In this document: positions 9,778-19,221 of the stretch, piece by piece
How positions within the stretch are numbered: the stretch's first letter is position 1
How the letters are laid out: the number at the start of each line of letters is the position of its first letter
Source: Gnetum montanum
Lineage: Eukaryota; Streptophyta; Gnetopsida; Gnetales; Gnetaceae
Length of the DNA stretch: 20,903 bases
NCBI GenBank assembly: GCA_015680685.1
Contig: MNCI01011982.1
Coordinates: forward strand, 1,219 to 22,121
Reading direction: 5' to 3'
The notes under the pieces: model-generated
Databases searched by the model: none
Seen by the model: the letters and a program-made list of their open reading frames with translations, nothing else
What the model was told of the DNA's origin: nothing
Position numbers and translations under genes: made by a program

Positions 9778-11142
9778 ATGGCACCCAAGGTTAAAGGCAA
9801 GAATGCTAAGTTGGCCAGGATAGACGAGATGCAGGAGAGTGTGCAGCGGGTTTCACAGGCCAGAGTAGAAGCTTTGGAAGTTACCCCGCTTAACCGGTAA
9901 GTCGCTGTTCACCCTTCCTTCTTCCTTTTTTTTTACACTATTGTTATGTTTGTTGCAGCGTCATGATTTGTCCATTTTGGGTTCTAATGTTGTATCATGG
10001 CGTTAATGTCTATCTGCACGAACTGAACTATTGTTTTAAGGTTTAGGCGATAAGAAATAATGTTGTATAGAGATAAGATGTAGCGTGTAAATGTAATATA
10101 ATGAGAGTTTCTGTGATAATAATATGTTGTGTCAGAGTAATACGCAGTATTTGCTTTCGTCGCCTTTGTTAGAGACAGACCTTGAGCTATTACAAGGGTT
10201 TAGGCGATTTTGGCTATGCGCCTCTAGTGTACACTATAATTTTCCAGGAATTGTGTGAGCCCTAGTGTGGTGTAACAAATACTCCTGTCTAGATTTTGTC
10301 TAACAATAGTACATTTTGATTTTACAGTATTATGTTAAAGCCCGTCCTAGTTGTTTTGGACATCGTGGGCGTTCTGTGCTACGTTCATGTCCTCGCGGCC
10401 AATGTTCCTCCTCCTCATGCTCATCTAAAGGGGAAGGCGGTATGGTTCTGAAGAGGCATGTGGGAATTTTTGCAATTTCTACTTCGAAACTACAGTGTAA
10501 TCATCTGGTCACATCTACCAGGCGATGAAGCTGTAGCTATTTTAGAGATGTTATTGGTCGGTTCGGCGTAGAGCATCTTAGCGTTTCTGTCTGATGGCGC
10601 GATTGAAACTATGCGGGCACAGGACTGTGAACAGAATGTCAAGGGTTTAAGGTGTTTAAGCTAGATCTAGAAAATGCTTAGGTTTAACTGTTATCATGCC
10701 TATAACACTCTATTCGTGGCTCGTCATCCCACAACTTACTTCCAGAATCCTCCTGGTACCATGCATTATGCAGGAGGGTAAGTTTCATTTCACTTCACAG
10801 TATTGTAATGCTAACTACTGTTTAGATGTGTATTAAGTGTAAAGAGTTGTTTATGTTTTTGACATAGGTTTTCTATCAATGAAAATAGTCTTATGGGCAA
10901 AAATATCACATTGTCGTTGGCTGAGAGTGCTATAAGGGAATTTACCTCTATCAGCAATGTGCGGGCTGCTGTCATGGGACATCTGGCGTTCGAGTTCCCA
11001 GAATACCCTATCTGTTATGCTGACTTCTTTTCTAGGTGCAAGAAACTCAGCTGGCTGGATAGGGAGTGGACTCTGGACCCTCCCCTCACTGCTGCTAATG
11101 TACAAAGGAAAATTCCTCCGTTTCCTTTACCTTTTGGGCCTG
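9778..11142 (+). pseudogene. Copy A exons 1-3: degenerate FCP1 (HAD) domain
   Basis: Exon 1 encodes MAPKVKGKNAKLARIDE, a basic start, and ends at a GTAAGT donor. Exon 2 continues in phase with KPVLVVLDIVGVLCYV, a HAD motif I in which the first Asp remains and the second acidic position is Val. It then reads GMWEFLQFLLRNYSVIIWS, the FCP1 hallmark, and FNCYHAYNTLFVARHPTTYFQNPPG, where functional plant relatives carry an Asp-Asp-Ser-Pro motif that is missing here. Exon 3 finishes the domain (NENSLMGK followed by a helix) and adds KKLSWLDREWTL and a Pro-rich end. FCP1-family enzymes remove phosphate from RNA polymerase II tails and related proteins; this version lacks key residues. Stops lie at 10449, 10569, 10662 and 10668. 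Intron 1 (9897-10327, 431 nt) holds nothing recognisable. The domain call is mine from motif order. Confidence 0.62.
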
Positions 11143-11231
11143 GTAAGCTTTATCATAATAATGAATTATGTCAATATTGTGTGATGATGATGTAAAATTG
11201 CTTTTGTTTAACTATAGATTTGTGTTAATAG

Positions 11232-12280
11232 TCAGTGAATCACGAGAGATTACGATTATGGCTTTGGGTCGCGAGGCCAGTAGTCTCTTGTTCCATTATG
11301 GTGACATAAAGGAGGCACAACGTTGGCTCGGCCATAGAGCGGCCCCGATTGTAGTAACCAATAACATTCAAGAAGCTGGACTGATGGACCTTTTCCTAGC
11401 CATAACCCCTGATGCTACTGTAGGTGAAATGTTAACCCTGGTCAACTCCTTTAGCGAGGAAGCCGAGCGTATCTACGTACGCGTACGTAATGTGCACGCA
11501 AATTTTGACATTGACGCTCAGCTGTTCGCCGATTTCTTTGGGGTCCCCTCAGATGGTTTTCCCATAGATGAAAAGTCAAAGAGGAGCTCTAAGCTCTAGA
11601 AGGAGATAGAGGAGTGGTTGGGGGTTCAGAAAGAAAGTAAAGGGATCCTCAGCGATAGGATTGTGTTGGCGGTGGCCAACACCGTTTACCCCATTTTTTG
11701 GGTCCGGGCCTTCCCCAAGACACTCTTGCAGGGGAGATTCCTCACGATCAAGTAGGCCCGAATCATGTGAGAGGTCTTAGAGGAGGGGACATGCTTCAAT
11801 TGGGCGAGCTATTTTGCTGAAGGCTTGTGCATTGAGATGATCAGGCTTTGCTAGAAGCTAGAAACCCATTTCAATGTGCATTTTGCCTTCTTCATAGCTT
11901 ACTTTCGGTGTTTTTTTGAATTTATGGTGGTCCAGAGGGATGGGGTCTGGGTGCAATAGGATCACACCCAGATCTCCAAACCATGGATCTCCCATATTTT
12001 CGGCACTATCCGGTCGCAAGACCCACCTGAGGGGATAGGGGAGTCGTTGTCGATGATGAGCAGGAGTATGGCTACACCTCGAACGCGGGGCCAAGATAGT
12101 GTGGGCGGAGTGCCTCCCTCTTACACCGGCGATGTGTCGGAGGGAAGCACCTAGCTGCTGAGATAGTGGATTCATCAATGCCACGGAAAAAGCCTCGTTT
12201 GAACGAGGGATCTTCCGAACCAGCGGGTGGTGTTGGGAGGAAAATGCAGATCAGATTTCAGAGGAGCAATCCTCCAAGCA
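11232..12280 (+). pseudogene. Copy A exon 4: conserved domain of unknown family
   Basis: This is the largest exon. It is open to the TAG at 11597 and then continues with further stops. It includes LLFHYGDIKEAQRWLGHRA, GLMDLFLAI, a helical stretch ending NSFSEEAE, LFADFFGVPSDGFP, EIEEWLG, ANTVYPI and HFNVHFAFFIAY. The whole block aligns with 18063-19112 on the minus strand at roughly half identity, including the run SKPWI near 11976. I do not recognise the family. The architecture, with an FCP1-like half followed by an all-helical half, is unusual. The donor GTAAGT at 12281 matches that of copy B. Confidence 0.6.
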
Positions 12281-12394
12281 GTAAGTGTGAAGATGTATTA
12301 ACGGTTACAGTTTGTGTGGAGATGCCATTATGTAGCGTAACATTCGTTGAATAAAAAGTGCAATCCTATGTTAATTAGCCATGTTGTCTAACAG

Positions 12395-12797
12395 TGAGGG
12401 AAAAGGTTGCAGATTGGTTAACCCTTGAAACAGGGGCTATGGTCTTACGGCATGGAGAAGGGGCCTCAGTCTCGGAAGAAGAGGCCCCAGTTAATAAGAC
12501 AAGGAGTACACAGCCTCCTGCGCGTGAAGAGGAGATAGTTGTGGAGGATACCGAAGTCCTTTCAGCTGGAATTAACCAAGGCAAGTGGTTTGTATCTTGG
12601 TAAAATTAATTTTTATTTTGTACTAGTTGTCGTAATATCTTAGTTATACCTTTTGTCCTGCGTAACAGGTGACCAGAGCATGCCCTTGACAACGGCGGTG
12701 ACTCAATCCTGGCGTGAATTTCCTAATAAATTCGCCTTTATGGAAGGGGTCGTTCAAGATATGATCGATCGCTTAGAGCGAATCGATCCTGAAGTTG
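12395..12797 (+). pseudogene. Copy A exons 5-6: acidic linker and helix
   Basis: Exon 5 (12395-12580) encodes an acidic, repetitive linker containing EGASVSEEEAPVNK. It ends at what looks like a GC donor (GCAAGT at 12581). Exon 6 (12669-12797) encodes NKFAFMEGVVQDMIDRLERIDPEV, matched closely by DKFVFM and VVDDMIDHLKRIDPEV in copy B. Exon 6 is open here but has a stop in copy B. Intron 6 carries the ATTATGCTA word also found at 3545-3592 and 3855-3874. Confidence 0.55.
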
Positions 12798-12882
12798 GTA
12801 CGCTACGATCATTACACAGAGGTTTTTTTACTGTGACATTATGCTACTTAATTATGCCTAAATGTTATTTTCATGTTATTAG

Positions 12883-13998
12883 GAGCTCGCCTCAGGTGGG
12901 ACCCATCAACACCCATTTATTTAGACATCGTCAGGCCCTCATCAGAAGCGACCATTGTGCCGTACAACATTTACGAAGAAATGCCTAAATGTGCTTTACG
13001 CTCAACTCGCTCCTTATGGGAGTGTCAAAGTGTAAATGAGGACCTCTGGAAGAGATTGCAGAGGTCAGAGAAGGAGAGAATGGCTCTACGCGATGAGGTT
13101 GGGGATCTAAGATCACGGAATGAGTTCCTGCAAGCCCAGGAAATGGGAGGTGAAGATTGGAGGATAGCTGTCGTTGACTACGCCCGTTACTAGGCTGTTG
13201 TTAGGAACAATGTCCAAACTAGCCATGAACTGGTTGAACAACGCATGTAGATGGACCTCCTTGCTTAGAAGAACCAAGACTGGAAGGATTATAGCGCGAG
13301 TGTACAAGAGTGGGGGCAGATGCAGAAGGATCATAAACATGTTTACAAATGAGAAAGCGCTGCCTACCGTCAACACTATAGGGATTCTGCCATTGAGGCT
13401 CAATCCCTTCGACTATTTCTCAATGTTATAGGTGCTTCCAAGGCATTTGAAAAGTTATAGGAGCAAGTGACAGTGAGTGCCTCTCTGGAAAGGGAAGTTA
13501 CTCTTCCTGGAGGTGAGACTACCATCCCTTCCTTCTTCCCTGAACCACCCGATGGACTCCCATGGAGAAGGGGGAGGTCAAGGCTGGAACTGATCTAGGA
13601 GATGGGGTTTGGTCTAAGCTCACTGAGGAAAAATCATGCACCGTATGTGGATTGGCTTAGAACAAGTCCCCTTTGCTGCTGATGCTGGACCGTCACGGGT
13701 GAGTTGTAGTATTATTGCGTTTTGTTATACCTAGTTTTGACAGCGATGTTAATCTATGTGCCATGTCTGATCGCAGGAACAACCTGAGGAAATTCCTCGA
13801 CAGGATGAAGCTAATGAAGGTGGTGACCCTCACAAAGAGGGTTTGTAGGAGACGGAGCGTGCTGAAGGGTCTCATGAAGAGGATTTCCCTCATGAAGGAG
13901 TTCCTTATGCAAAGGGTGGACTCTATGAGGATGACCTCCTTGGAGTAGAAATTGAACTAGGGGATACAGGAGACAGTGGTAGTAAGGGGGATGCGTAA
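12883..13998 (+). pseudogene. Copy A exons 7-8: coiled coil and acidic C-terminus
   Basis: Exon 7 begins LRWDPSTPIYLD and passes into a heptad-like coiled coil (SLWECQSVNEDLWKRLQRSEKERMALRDEV within about 12990-13130, then RNEFLQAQE). Stops occur at 13192 and after, with a frame change near 13340; beyond it the downstream match to copy B (VIGAS, EQVT, GGETT) resumes. The donor GTGAGT is at 13699. Exon 8 (13777-13998) encodes an acidic tail rich in Glu, Asp and Gly, with one internal TAG, and ends at TAA 13996-13998. A coiled coil suggests that the ancestral protein formed oligomers; that is inference. Confidence 0.55.
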
Positions 13999-14239
13999 TG
14001 GATTAACCTGATGTTTTATTGTGGTGAAGACAAGAGACTATTTTCTTATTTTAACGTATTTGAGAAAAATTTTGGTATTAATGTTAATATTCTTTTCATT
14101 GTTATGTATTAATGCTAACGTAGGTTTTAACATTGTGATAGGTTGTGATTAGGTTTGAGAGCATAGCGTCAATGTGGTTACTAGTTTGAAATCGTTGCAG
14201 ACTGTTAAATTGTCTAAATGTAAGACATAAATGATATTG
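13999..14239. other. 3' flank of copy A
   Basis: This is AT-rich non-coding sequence, with TTTTAACGTATTTGAG-like text and several TATTAATGTTAAT runs. No coding sequence and no clear polyadenylation signal stand out. Confidence 0.35.
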
Positions 14240-14540
14240 CTAGTTTAAGGCCATTTCGAGCCTTGGCTAAAGCCGTTTCAGGCCTCTTTTTGTTGTTTTT
14301 AGTTTTAAAGTATGAAAAGTAAGCGTAAATTGGATTTTGGTATAGAGCATGAGTGAAATTTGCATTCTAAGCGTAAATGGGATTTAGATACAAAGGGTAA
14401 GTGAAATTGCTAGTTTAAGGCCATTTCGGGCCGTAGTTGATTCAAGTGCCATGCGTAAATGAAGTTGCTAGTTTAGGGCCATTTTGGGCCTGTGCGTAAT
14501 TTGAGAACGAAATATAGAAGGTTGCTAGTTTAAGGCCTTG
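14240..14540 (+). repeat. Repeat units downstream of copy A
   Basis: Near-identical units read GCTAGTTTAAGGCCATTTCG followed by GGCC or AGCC, near 14239, 14410, 14466 and 14524, with degenerate ones between (AAGCCGTTTCAGGCC near 14270). GCGTAAAT also recurs near 14329, 14376 and 14452. The array occurs inverted at 15540-15970 beside copy B, so it travels with the 3' end of the FCP1-like gene. Confidence 0.8.
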
Positions 14541-14559
14541 AAATTTTCACGGTGTTTCA
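14532..14559 (+). repeat. 28-nt direct repeat, right copy
   Basis: This matches 4090-4117 with one mismatch. Its first six bases (AAGGCC) are also the end of a repeat unit, and its last part is in frame with the protease-region coding sequence. It is therefore the junction between the repeat array of the minus-strand element and the protease region of the plus-strand element. Confidence 0.7.
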
Positions 14560-15399
14560 TGTACGACCTAATAATGACTTCCACCACACACCGTGAGGCT
14601 CTGGTTCACATGTTAACAGTAATACCAGTTGACGAGAACATGCCAATGAAAGAGAAAGCAATCCATTCAGTTATGCTTCCTTCTACACCTGCAGAGCCAC
14701 AACCATCCCAATTGACATTCTGTGATGATTCCATTAGGGAGGACCCTGAGAAGGGTCTGGTGACTATAACACCTCTGTTCATCACAATTTGGGTTGGTCA
14801 ACATAAGATCCAAAGGGTAAAAATTGATGACAGGGCCGCTATGAACGTCATCCCATTCCCTATCATGGATAAACTGGGTTTGGTGGACTAGATCAAACCC
14901 ACGACAACATCATCCTTGAAGTCATTCAATGGGGGCACGAGTTGTGTTGAAAGGCACTGTCCACATTAACTTTGTGGTAGGGGACTAGTTCCCCACAAAT
15001 GCAACATTTATCATGGTGGAAGAGATGCCTGAGTTTAACTTGATCTTGGGGAGGTCGTGGTTAGCCCAACTCAGGGCAGTCTCTTCATCCATACATCAGG
15101 AAATCCATCTACCCTATGTAGGTAGGGAGGTGGTGATCCATGGTGATGAGGTAGCAACACACGCAATAAATAATGTAGATATGAAGCAAGGTTCGGAGGT
15201 CATAACCTCTGAGAACAAGGCGCCTGTCTCCATCGGCACTAACTATTTAATAAAAGAGCTAGCCCAACATGCTAGCTCAGAAAATGAAAATGCATGGGCT
15301 AAGTTGCCTTTCCAAGCAAAAGACAATGGTGCAAACGAATGCCATAGTAAAGCTTCTCGGCCTTATGTCTCACCAAATCCACGATGGCTCAGAAAGTAG
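14538..15399 (+). pseudogene. gag-pro aspartic protease region of a Tat/Ogre element
   Basis: The protease cuts the element's Gag-Pol polyprotein. The first open piece (14538-14891) has YDLIMTSTTHREALVHML, LTFCDDSI and VKIDDRAAMNVIPFPIMDKLG. This is the segment around the protease active site, where the Asp is kept but the following Gly/Ser positions read Asp-Arg. A frameshift near 14930 and a TAG near 14988 follow. Then a second piece (15013-15399) reads FNLILGRSWLAQLRAVSSSIHQ and GREVVIHGDE, the flap-to-C-terminal region typical of the lineage. This region is on the same strand as the gag at 901-2607, about 12 kb away. The next feature downstream on this strand is not RT but the inverted repeat array and the antisense FCP1-like copy B. 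GTAAAG at 15347 is a weak candidate 5' splice site. Confidence 0.82.
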
Positions 15400-15539
15400 T
15401 TACGTATAGCGTAGCAACCTCGCTGCTTTCTACCCGGTTAACACTCATTGTACATTTATCACTTTTTTACTTCGCATTCATCCAGCTACGCTAGGTGCCT
15501 AACTAATCCTTTTAAACCATTCACATCCATTTACATCAT
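15400..15539. other. Short spacer after protease
   Basis: No gene. The text includes ACGTATAGCGTAGCAACC and pyrimidine-rich stretches. If the Ogre-type intron exists in this element, this is its 5' part. Confidence 0.3.
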
Positions 15540-15970
15540 CTCATGGCCCGAAACAGCCCAAAACTACACATGGCCCGAAATGGCCTAAAACTACAATGTC
15601 CCACGGCCCGAAATGGCCTAAAACTACATGCGGCCCACCAAGGCCTAAAAATGGCAAAATTTATTCTTTACCATCGTCCGACGGCTTGGAATGGCCTAAA
15701 ACTACATATGGCCCACTAAGGCCTAAAACTGGTAGAATTGTCCATTTACATTACGTTGCGGCCTGCTAAGGCCTAAAATTAGAAAAATCCTTTGTTCACA
15801 CTACGTTACTGCTCGCTAAGGCCTAAAACTGGCAAAATTTCCCATTCACATTATGTCATAGCCCGCTAAGGCCTAAAATTGAAAAATATGAAAAAAACAA
15901 ATGATAATAATAAAAAAATTCCTCTTTCTTATCGCCTGACCACAGCTCGAAATGGCCTAAAACTAAGACC
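15540..15970 (-). repeat. Tandem repeat array beside copy B, about 10 units
   Basis: On the plus strand, units read GCCCGAAATGGCCTAAAACTA with variants, near 15546, 15573, 15606, 15630, 15683, 15712, 15763, 15813, 15863 and 15948, spaced about 27-85 bp. The reverse complement is the same motif as at 14240-14540. Longer units carry an added Thr/Ala-rich-looking filler (AAATTxxCCATTCACATTA). Like its partner it lies just past the 3' end of an FCP1-like gene. Confidence 0.85.
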
Positions 15971-16112
15971 AAAAAACAATAAAAATCGATCACATAGATA
16001 ATACACAAGCCATAAAAAATATATTCATAATTCATTTTCCATTGAAAGTTTCAATTAAATAATGTTTGCAATGTTCTTGCAAAAAATAAACAATAAGATC
16101 CCTTATTCTCAT
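15971..16112. other. A-rich 3' flank of copy B
   Basis: On the plus strand this is A-rich text with AATAAT and AATAAA words, lying just past the copy B stop. Nothing coding is seen. On the copy B strand it is T-rich, and no firm polyadenylation signal was found. Confidence 0.35.
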
Positions 16113-17099
16113 TCATCATCTTCTTTTGCATCATATTCCCGTCCTCAGAGGGCCTTGCTTCTTCATCTGGAATCTGTATCATAGAAAATGAAGTAGTCAG
16201 CTAGAGTCGCAGTAAAAGCTAGAATGAAATAAACTATTGCATCATAAGAAATTGAATAATCCGAGATGACCCCGCATCTATCTCAGGGGGTATGTGATCT
16301 AAGCTGGTCCTGAGGAGTCTATCTTAGGGGGTATGCGATCTAAGTCGATCCTCTGTAATATTCGTTGAGTACCTATCACCCAAATCAGCATCTGCTGTAA
16401 CTTTCTCCTTTTCAATAGCCGTCCATCTCAGTGGTCCTGGAGAAAAGGATGCAGTGGTGGTCTCACCCACGGGGAAGCTCACTTCTTGTTCAGGGGACTC
16501 ACTGATTGTCACTTGTTGCATGAACTTGTCATAGGCCCCAGAAGCACCAATGACATCCAGTAATACTTCGTGAGTATACAACTTAACTGAAGTGTCCCGG
16601 TATTTTTTACAGTAGGTGGCATGTTCTAGTTTATACATATGCTTGTGGTTTTTCTAGGATTACCTCCACTCGTAAACTCTGGTGCTGTAATCTTTCCAGT
16701 CATGGTTCTTTTGGGCCAAAAAGTCGATCTGCATTCACTGCTTAATTATTTTGCATGTGGCCTTATTGTTGCATCGCATGGCCATCCAATATCTTCCATA
16801 ATTAATAACAACTGTGGGTCAAATGCCATCGTTGGTATCACGGGCTAATAGAAACTCATTTCTGGAGTGAAGGTCTTCCACCTCGGTGGTTAGATTGGCC
16901 TTCTCTTTCTCGAGCCTATGGACCTATTTCCATAGGTCTTCGTTCACATGCCTGCACTCCCACAGGGAGCATGCTGAGTACAACGCGCATTCACTAGCCG
17001 CGTCGTATATACGACGAGGCACCTTGGTCACTTTCGGTAGGAATGCAGGCTTGGAGTCAACCTTCACTGCTTGTTTTGGATCCCACTTAAGGTAAGAAG
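16113..17099 (-). pseudogene. Copy B exons 7-8: coiled coil and short acidic end
   Basis: Exon 7 starts at an ACAG acceptor and encodes LKWDPKQAV, then CSLWECRHVNEDLW, LEKEKANLTTEVEDLHSRNEFLLAR (split by a TAG after NEDLWK), and later NHDWKDYSTRVYEW, LLDVIGASGAYDKFMQQVT and VGETTTASFSPGP. It matches copy A through its whole length. The expected donor near 16261 reads GA in place of GT. Exon 8 (16173-16113) is much shorter than in copy A but also ends acidic (EYDAKEDDE, stop at 16113-16115), although one or two stops lie in it. Confidence 0.55.
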
Positions 17100-17208
17100 C
17101 TGTCGACCGCACATAAAAACACATTAGTCACAATAGCATAGCAAATTTTAGCAACCCAAAAGGTCTAGCACAAAAACTTAAAGAGTCTAGCATAGCTACT
17201 TCACTTAC

Positions 17209-17918
17209 CCACTTCCGGATCGATCCGCTTGAGATGATCAATCATGTCGTCGACCACCCCCTACATGAACACAAATTTATCAAGGGTCTCGACCCATGGT
17301 CGCAGGTGGATCAAAGAAGGGCATGTGGTGTCAACTACGGTGTCTAGCACACAGAAAAATGTGTCAAGTATGACTGAGAGGGCTACAATAAAGCTGATGA
17401 TCAATGTAAATGATAGTGTAAAGGCTCCTACCTAGCAAACCCTCAAGGGTGATAGTAGGGGGAATCATCCATTGACATAATTTCAAACATGTAGTCAAAC
17501 TCACCAGCATCTAATTGTAGCTCCCCTCCTCCTTGCTGGCTTAACACCATGGTAACATCCTTTGCATCCATCTGCTCCTCCAGTGCTGAACTGCATTCAG
17601 TAGAGGGATCATTAGCAGAGGTCTCTTCCCAGCTGACAAGGGCCTCTTCTTTATTCACTGGGGCCCTTCTCTTTGCAGCGCTAGCATCCTCTTCATCCAT
17701 AGGAGCATCCTCCTCATCAATAGGGGAGTCCTTCTTATTAGTAGAAACATCCTCCTCGTTAGGAGGATCATTTTCCTTGTCGACGAGAGCCCCTTCCTTT
17801 GCCGTAGAAGCGCCTTCTTTCATAACTGGGGCCCTTTCCTCTACGCTCGGGGCCCCTGCATCTTTATTAGCTGCCCCCATTTTGGGGGTTGTCACCTCTT
17901 CTCCTTCTTCCTCTTCCT
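17209..17918 (-). pseudogene. Copy B exons 5-6: expanded acidic heptapeptide linker
   Basis: Exon 5 (17918-17432) is more than twice as long as in copy A because of a coding minisatellite (see 17617-17868). It then reads GGGELQLDAGEFDYMFEIMSMDDS and reaches a TGA at 17443-17445 just before the exon end. Exon 6 (17343-17209) keeps DKFVFM and DDMIDHLKRIDPEV around one TAG that sits where copy A has Glu (GAA). The linker would be unstructured and strongly acidic, and it joins the unknown domain to the coiled coil. Confidence 0.55.
17617..17868 (-). repeat. 21-bp coding minisatellite, 12 heptapeptide units
   Basis: In the copy B frame, twelve consecutive seven-residue units cover 252 nt with no length change. 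Examples are NKDAGAP, SVEERAP, VMKEGAS, TAKEGAL, IDEEDAP, MDEEDAS and VNKEEAL. Each is roughly x-x-[KE]-[EKR]-[GDE]-A-[PSL]. Copy A exon 5 has only about two such units (GEGASVS, EEEAPVN). Confidence 0.8.
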
Positions 17919-18062
17919 CTATTAGCAGAGTGTAGTCACATTAATCAAAAGCATACTAACTTAAAATAGATGCTAGGTTGTGCTACACTACCTAGCGTAA
18001 CACAACGTAGCAAGAATTAACCAAACAAGCAGAGAAACAAATAAAAAGAGAAAAGCATTTAC

Positions 18063-19112
18063 CAATGGGAGGCTGTATTCTGTGTAACTTAAATCGCAGT
18101 CTCTACCCCTCTTCTTCGTCCATATGGGAAGGCTCCTCAATTGGATAAGACCTTTTTTGCTACAACTTGGGGGCCACCATCTCCACGATGAGGCGTTTCC
18201 CTTGTGATACGCTACCAGTAGTAGCAGGGGGCACCTCCCCTATGCTTTCTTGGCCATGGAAGTTGCTGGCCACTCGATCCCTGGTCATCATTGAAAATGA
18301 CTCCCAAATAGCTTCTAGGGGGTCTTGGGATTAGGTGGTGTAGAAGACTTGGCAGATCCATGGTTTGGAAATCTGGTTACAATTTTGCATATCCCAGACT
18401 CTATTCTCATGGATTACCAAGAATTACACGAATCACCACAAGCAGGCTACAAAAAATGCATGATGCACATTGAAATGGGACTCAGGCTTCTTATGAAGCT
18501 TGACCATTTCAGCTTGCAGACCTTTGCAGAGATTTTTGGCCCAATTGTAACGGGCCTCCTCTTCCATGACCTCCCTCATTACCCAAGCTTGCTCAATCCC
18601 AATGATCTTTCCTTGGGAGAGTAGCTTGAGGAAAGCACACGCACGAATGATGGGGTAAACTGTTTTGGCCACTTTCAGCATAGCTACTTCAATAGGGATT
18701 CCCTTTCACCCTTTCGCTGCCCCTAGCCACTCCTCAATGTCCCCCTGATGGTTCGCCTCCTTTTTGGTCTTTACTCCCATGGGGAGACCATTAGAAGGGA
18801 CACCAAAGAGATCCACGAATAGTTGGTCATTGATCTCAAGGACCACCAGCACACCGTGCACATGTGTGCAGAAGTGGTCTACTTTTTCAGAAAAGGAGTC
18901 AGCTAGGGCAAGCATCTCAATAGTAGGGATTCTTGGGTTCATAGCCAAGAATAGTTCCATGAGCCCAGTGTCCCAAAGGTTGTTGGTAAGCGATTCCGGG
19001 GCCCTATTGCAAAGCCAGTGTTGGGTCTCATCCACCTCCCCATACTTGAAGTAAATGTTAGCCTTGTTATGCCTAGAGGTAATCACTGTCACCTCTTGGG
19101 ATTTCTTCACCA
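18063..19112 (-). pseudogene. Copy B exon 4: conserved domain of unknown family
   Basis: This is the counterpart of 11232-12280, 1050 nt long. It is open for 135 codons to a TGA at 18706 and continues in the same frame to 18433 and on. It keeps YFKYGEVDETQHWL, GLMELFLAMNP, DSFSEKVDHF, QLFVDLFGVPSNGLP, IEEWLG, TVYPIIRACAFLK and HFNVHHAFFVACL. The conservation pattern, which favours hydrophobic and Trp/Phe positions, suggests past selection on protein function. The domain is not recognised. The donor at 18061-18062 (GTAAAT) corresponds to that of copy A. Confidence 0.6.
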
Positions 19113-19221
19113 CTAAAGTAGTTTACAAAAGGAAAAAGCAAAAAACTTAAACAAAATAGAAAAGATAGCAAAAACATAGGAATAACACTCGAACATGCAA
19201 ATAACTCATGGTTTAGCATAC

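Larger units (their letters stand above)
9778..13998 (+). pseudogene. FCP1/NLI phosphatase-like gene, copy A (eight exons, decayed)
   Basis: I reconstruct eight exons: 9778-9896, 10328-10777, 10868-11142, 11232-12280, 12395-12580, 12669-12797, 12883-13698 and 13777-13998. The borders follow GT/AG sites and match the second copy at 16113-20730. Exons 1-4 have almost identical lengths in both copies (119/119, 450/447, 275/274, 1049/1050). The predicted product has a basic N-terminus, a degenerate FCP1-type HAD domain, a long domain I do not know, an acidic linker, a coiled coil and an acidic C-terminus. The phases of exons 1-3 fit exactly. In-frame stops in exons 2, 4, 7 and 8 make it a pseudogene. 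It lies antisense to the neighbouring minus-strand pol, which starts about 580 bases upstream. The start is the ATG in an ATGGCACC context shared with copy B. Confidence 0.72.

Noticed and set aside
17549-17935. 128-codon Ser/Ala-rich plus-strand frame
   Set aside because: It is the antisense shadow of the 21-bp minisatellite in copy B exon 5, where the repeat keeps the reverse frame open.
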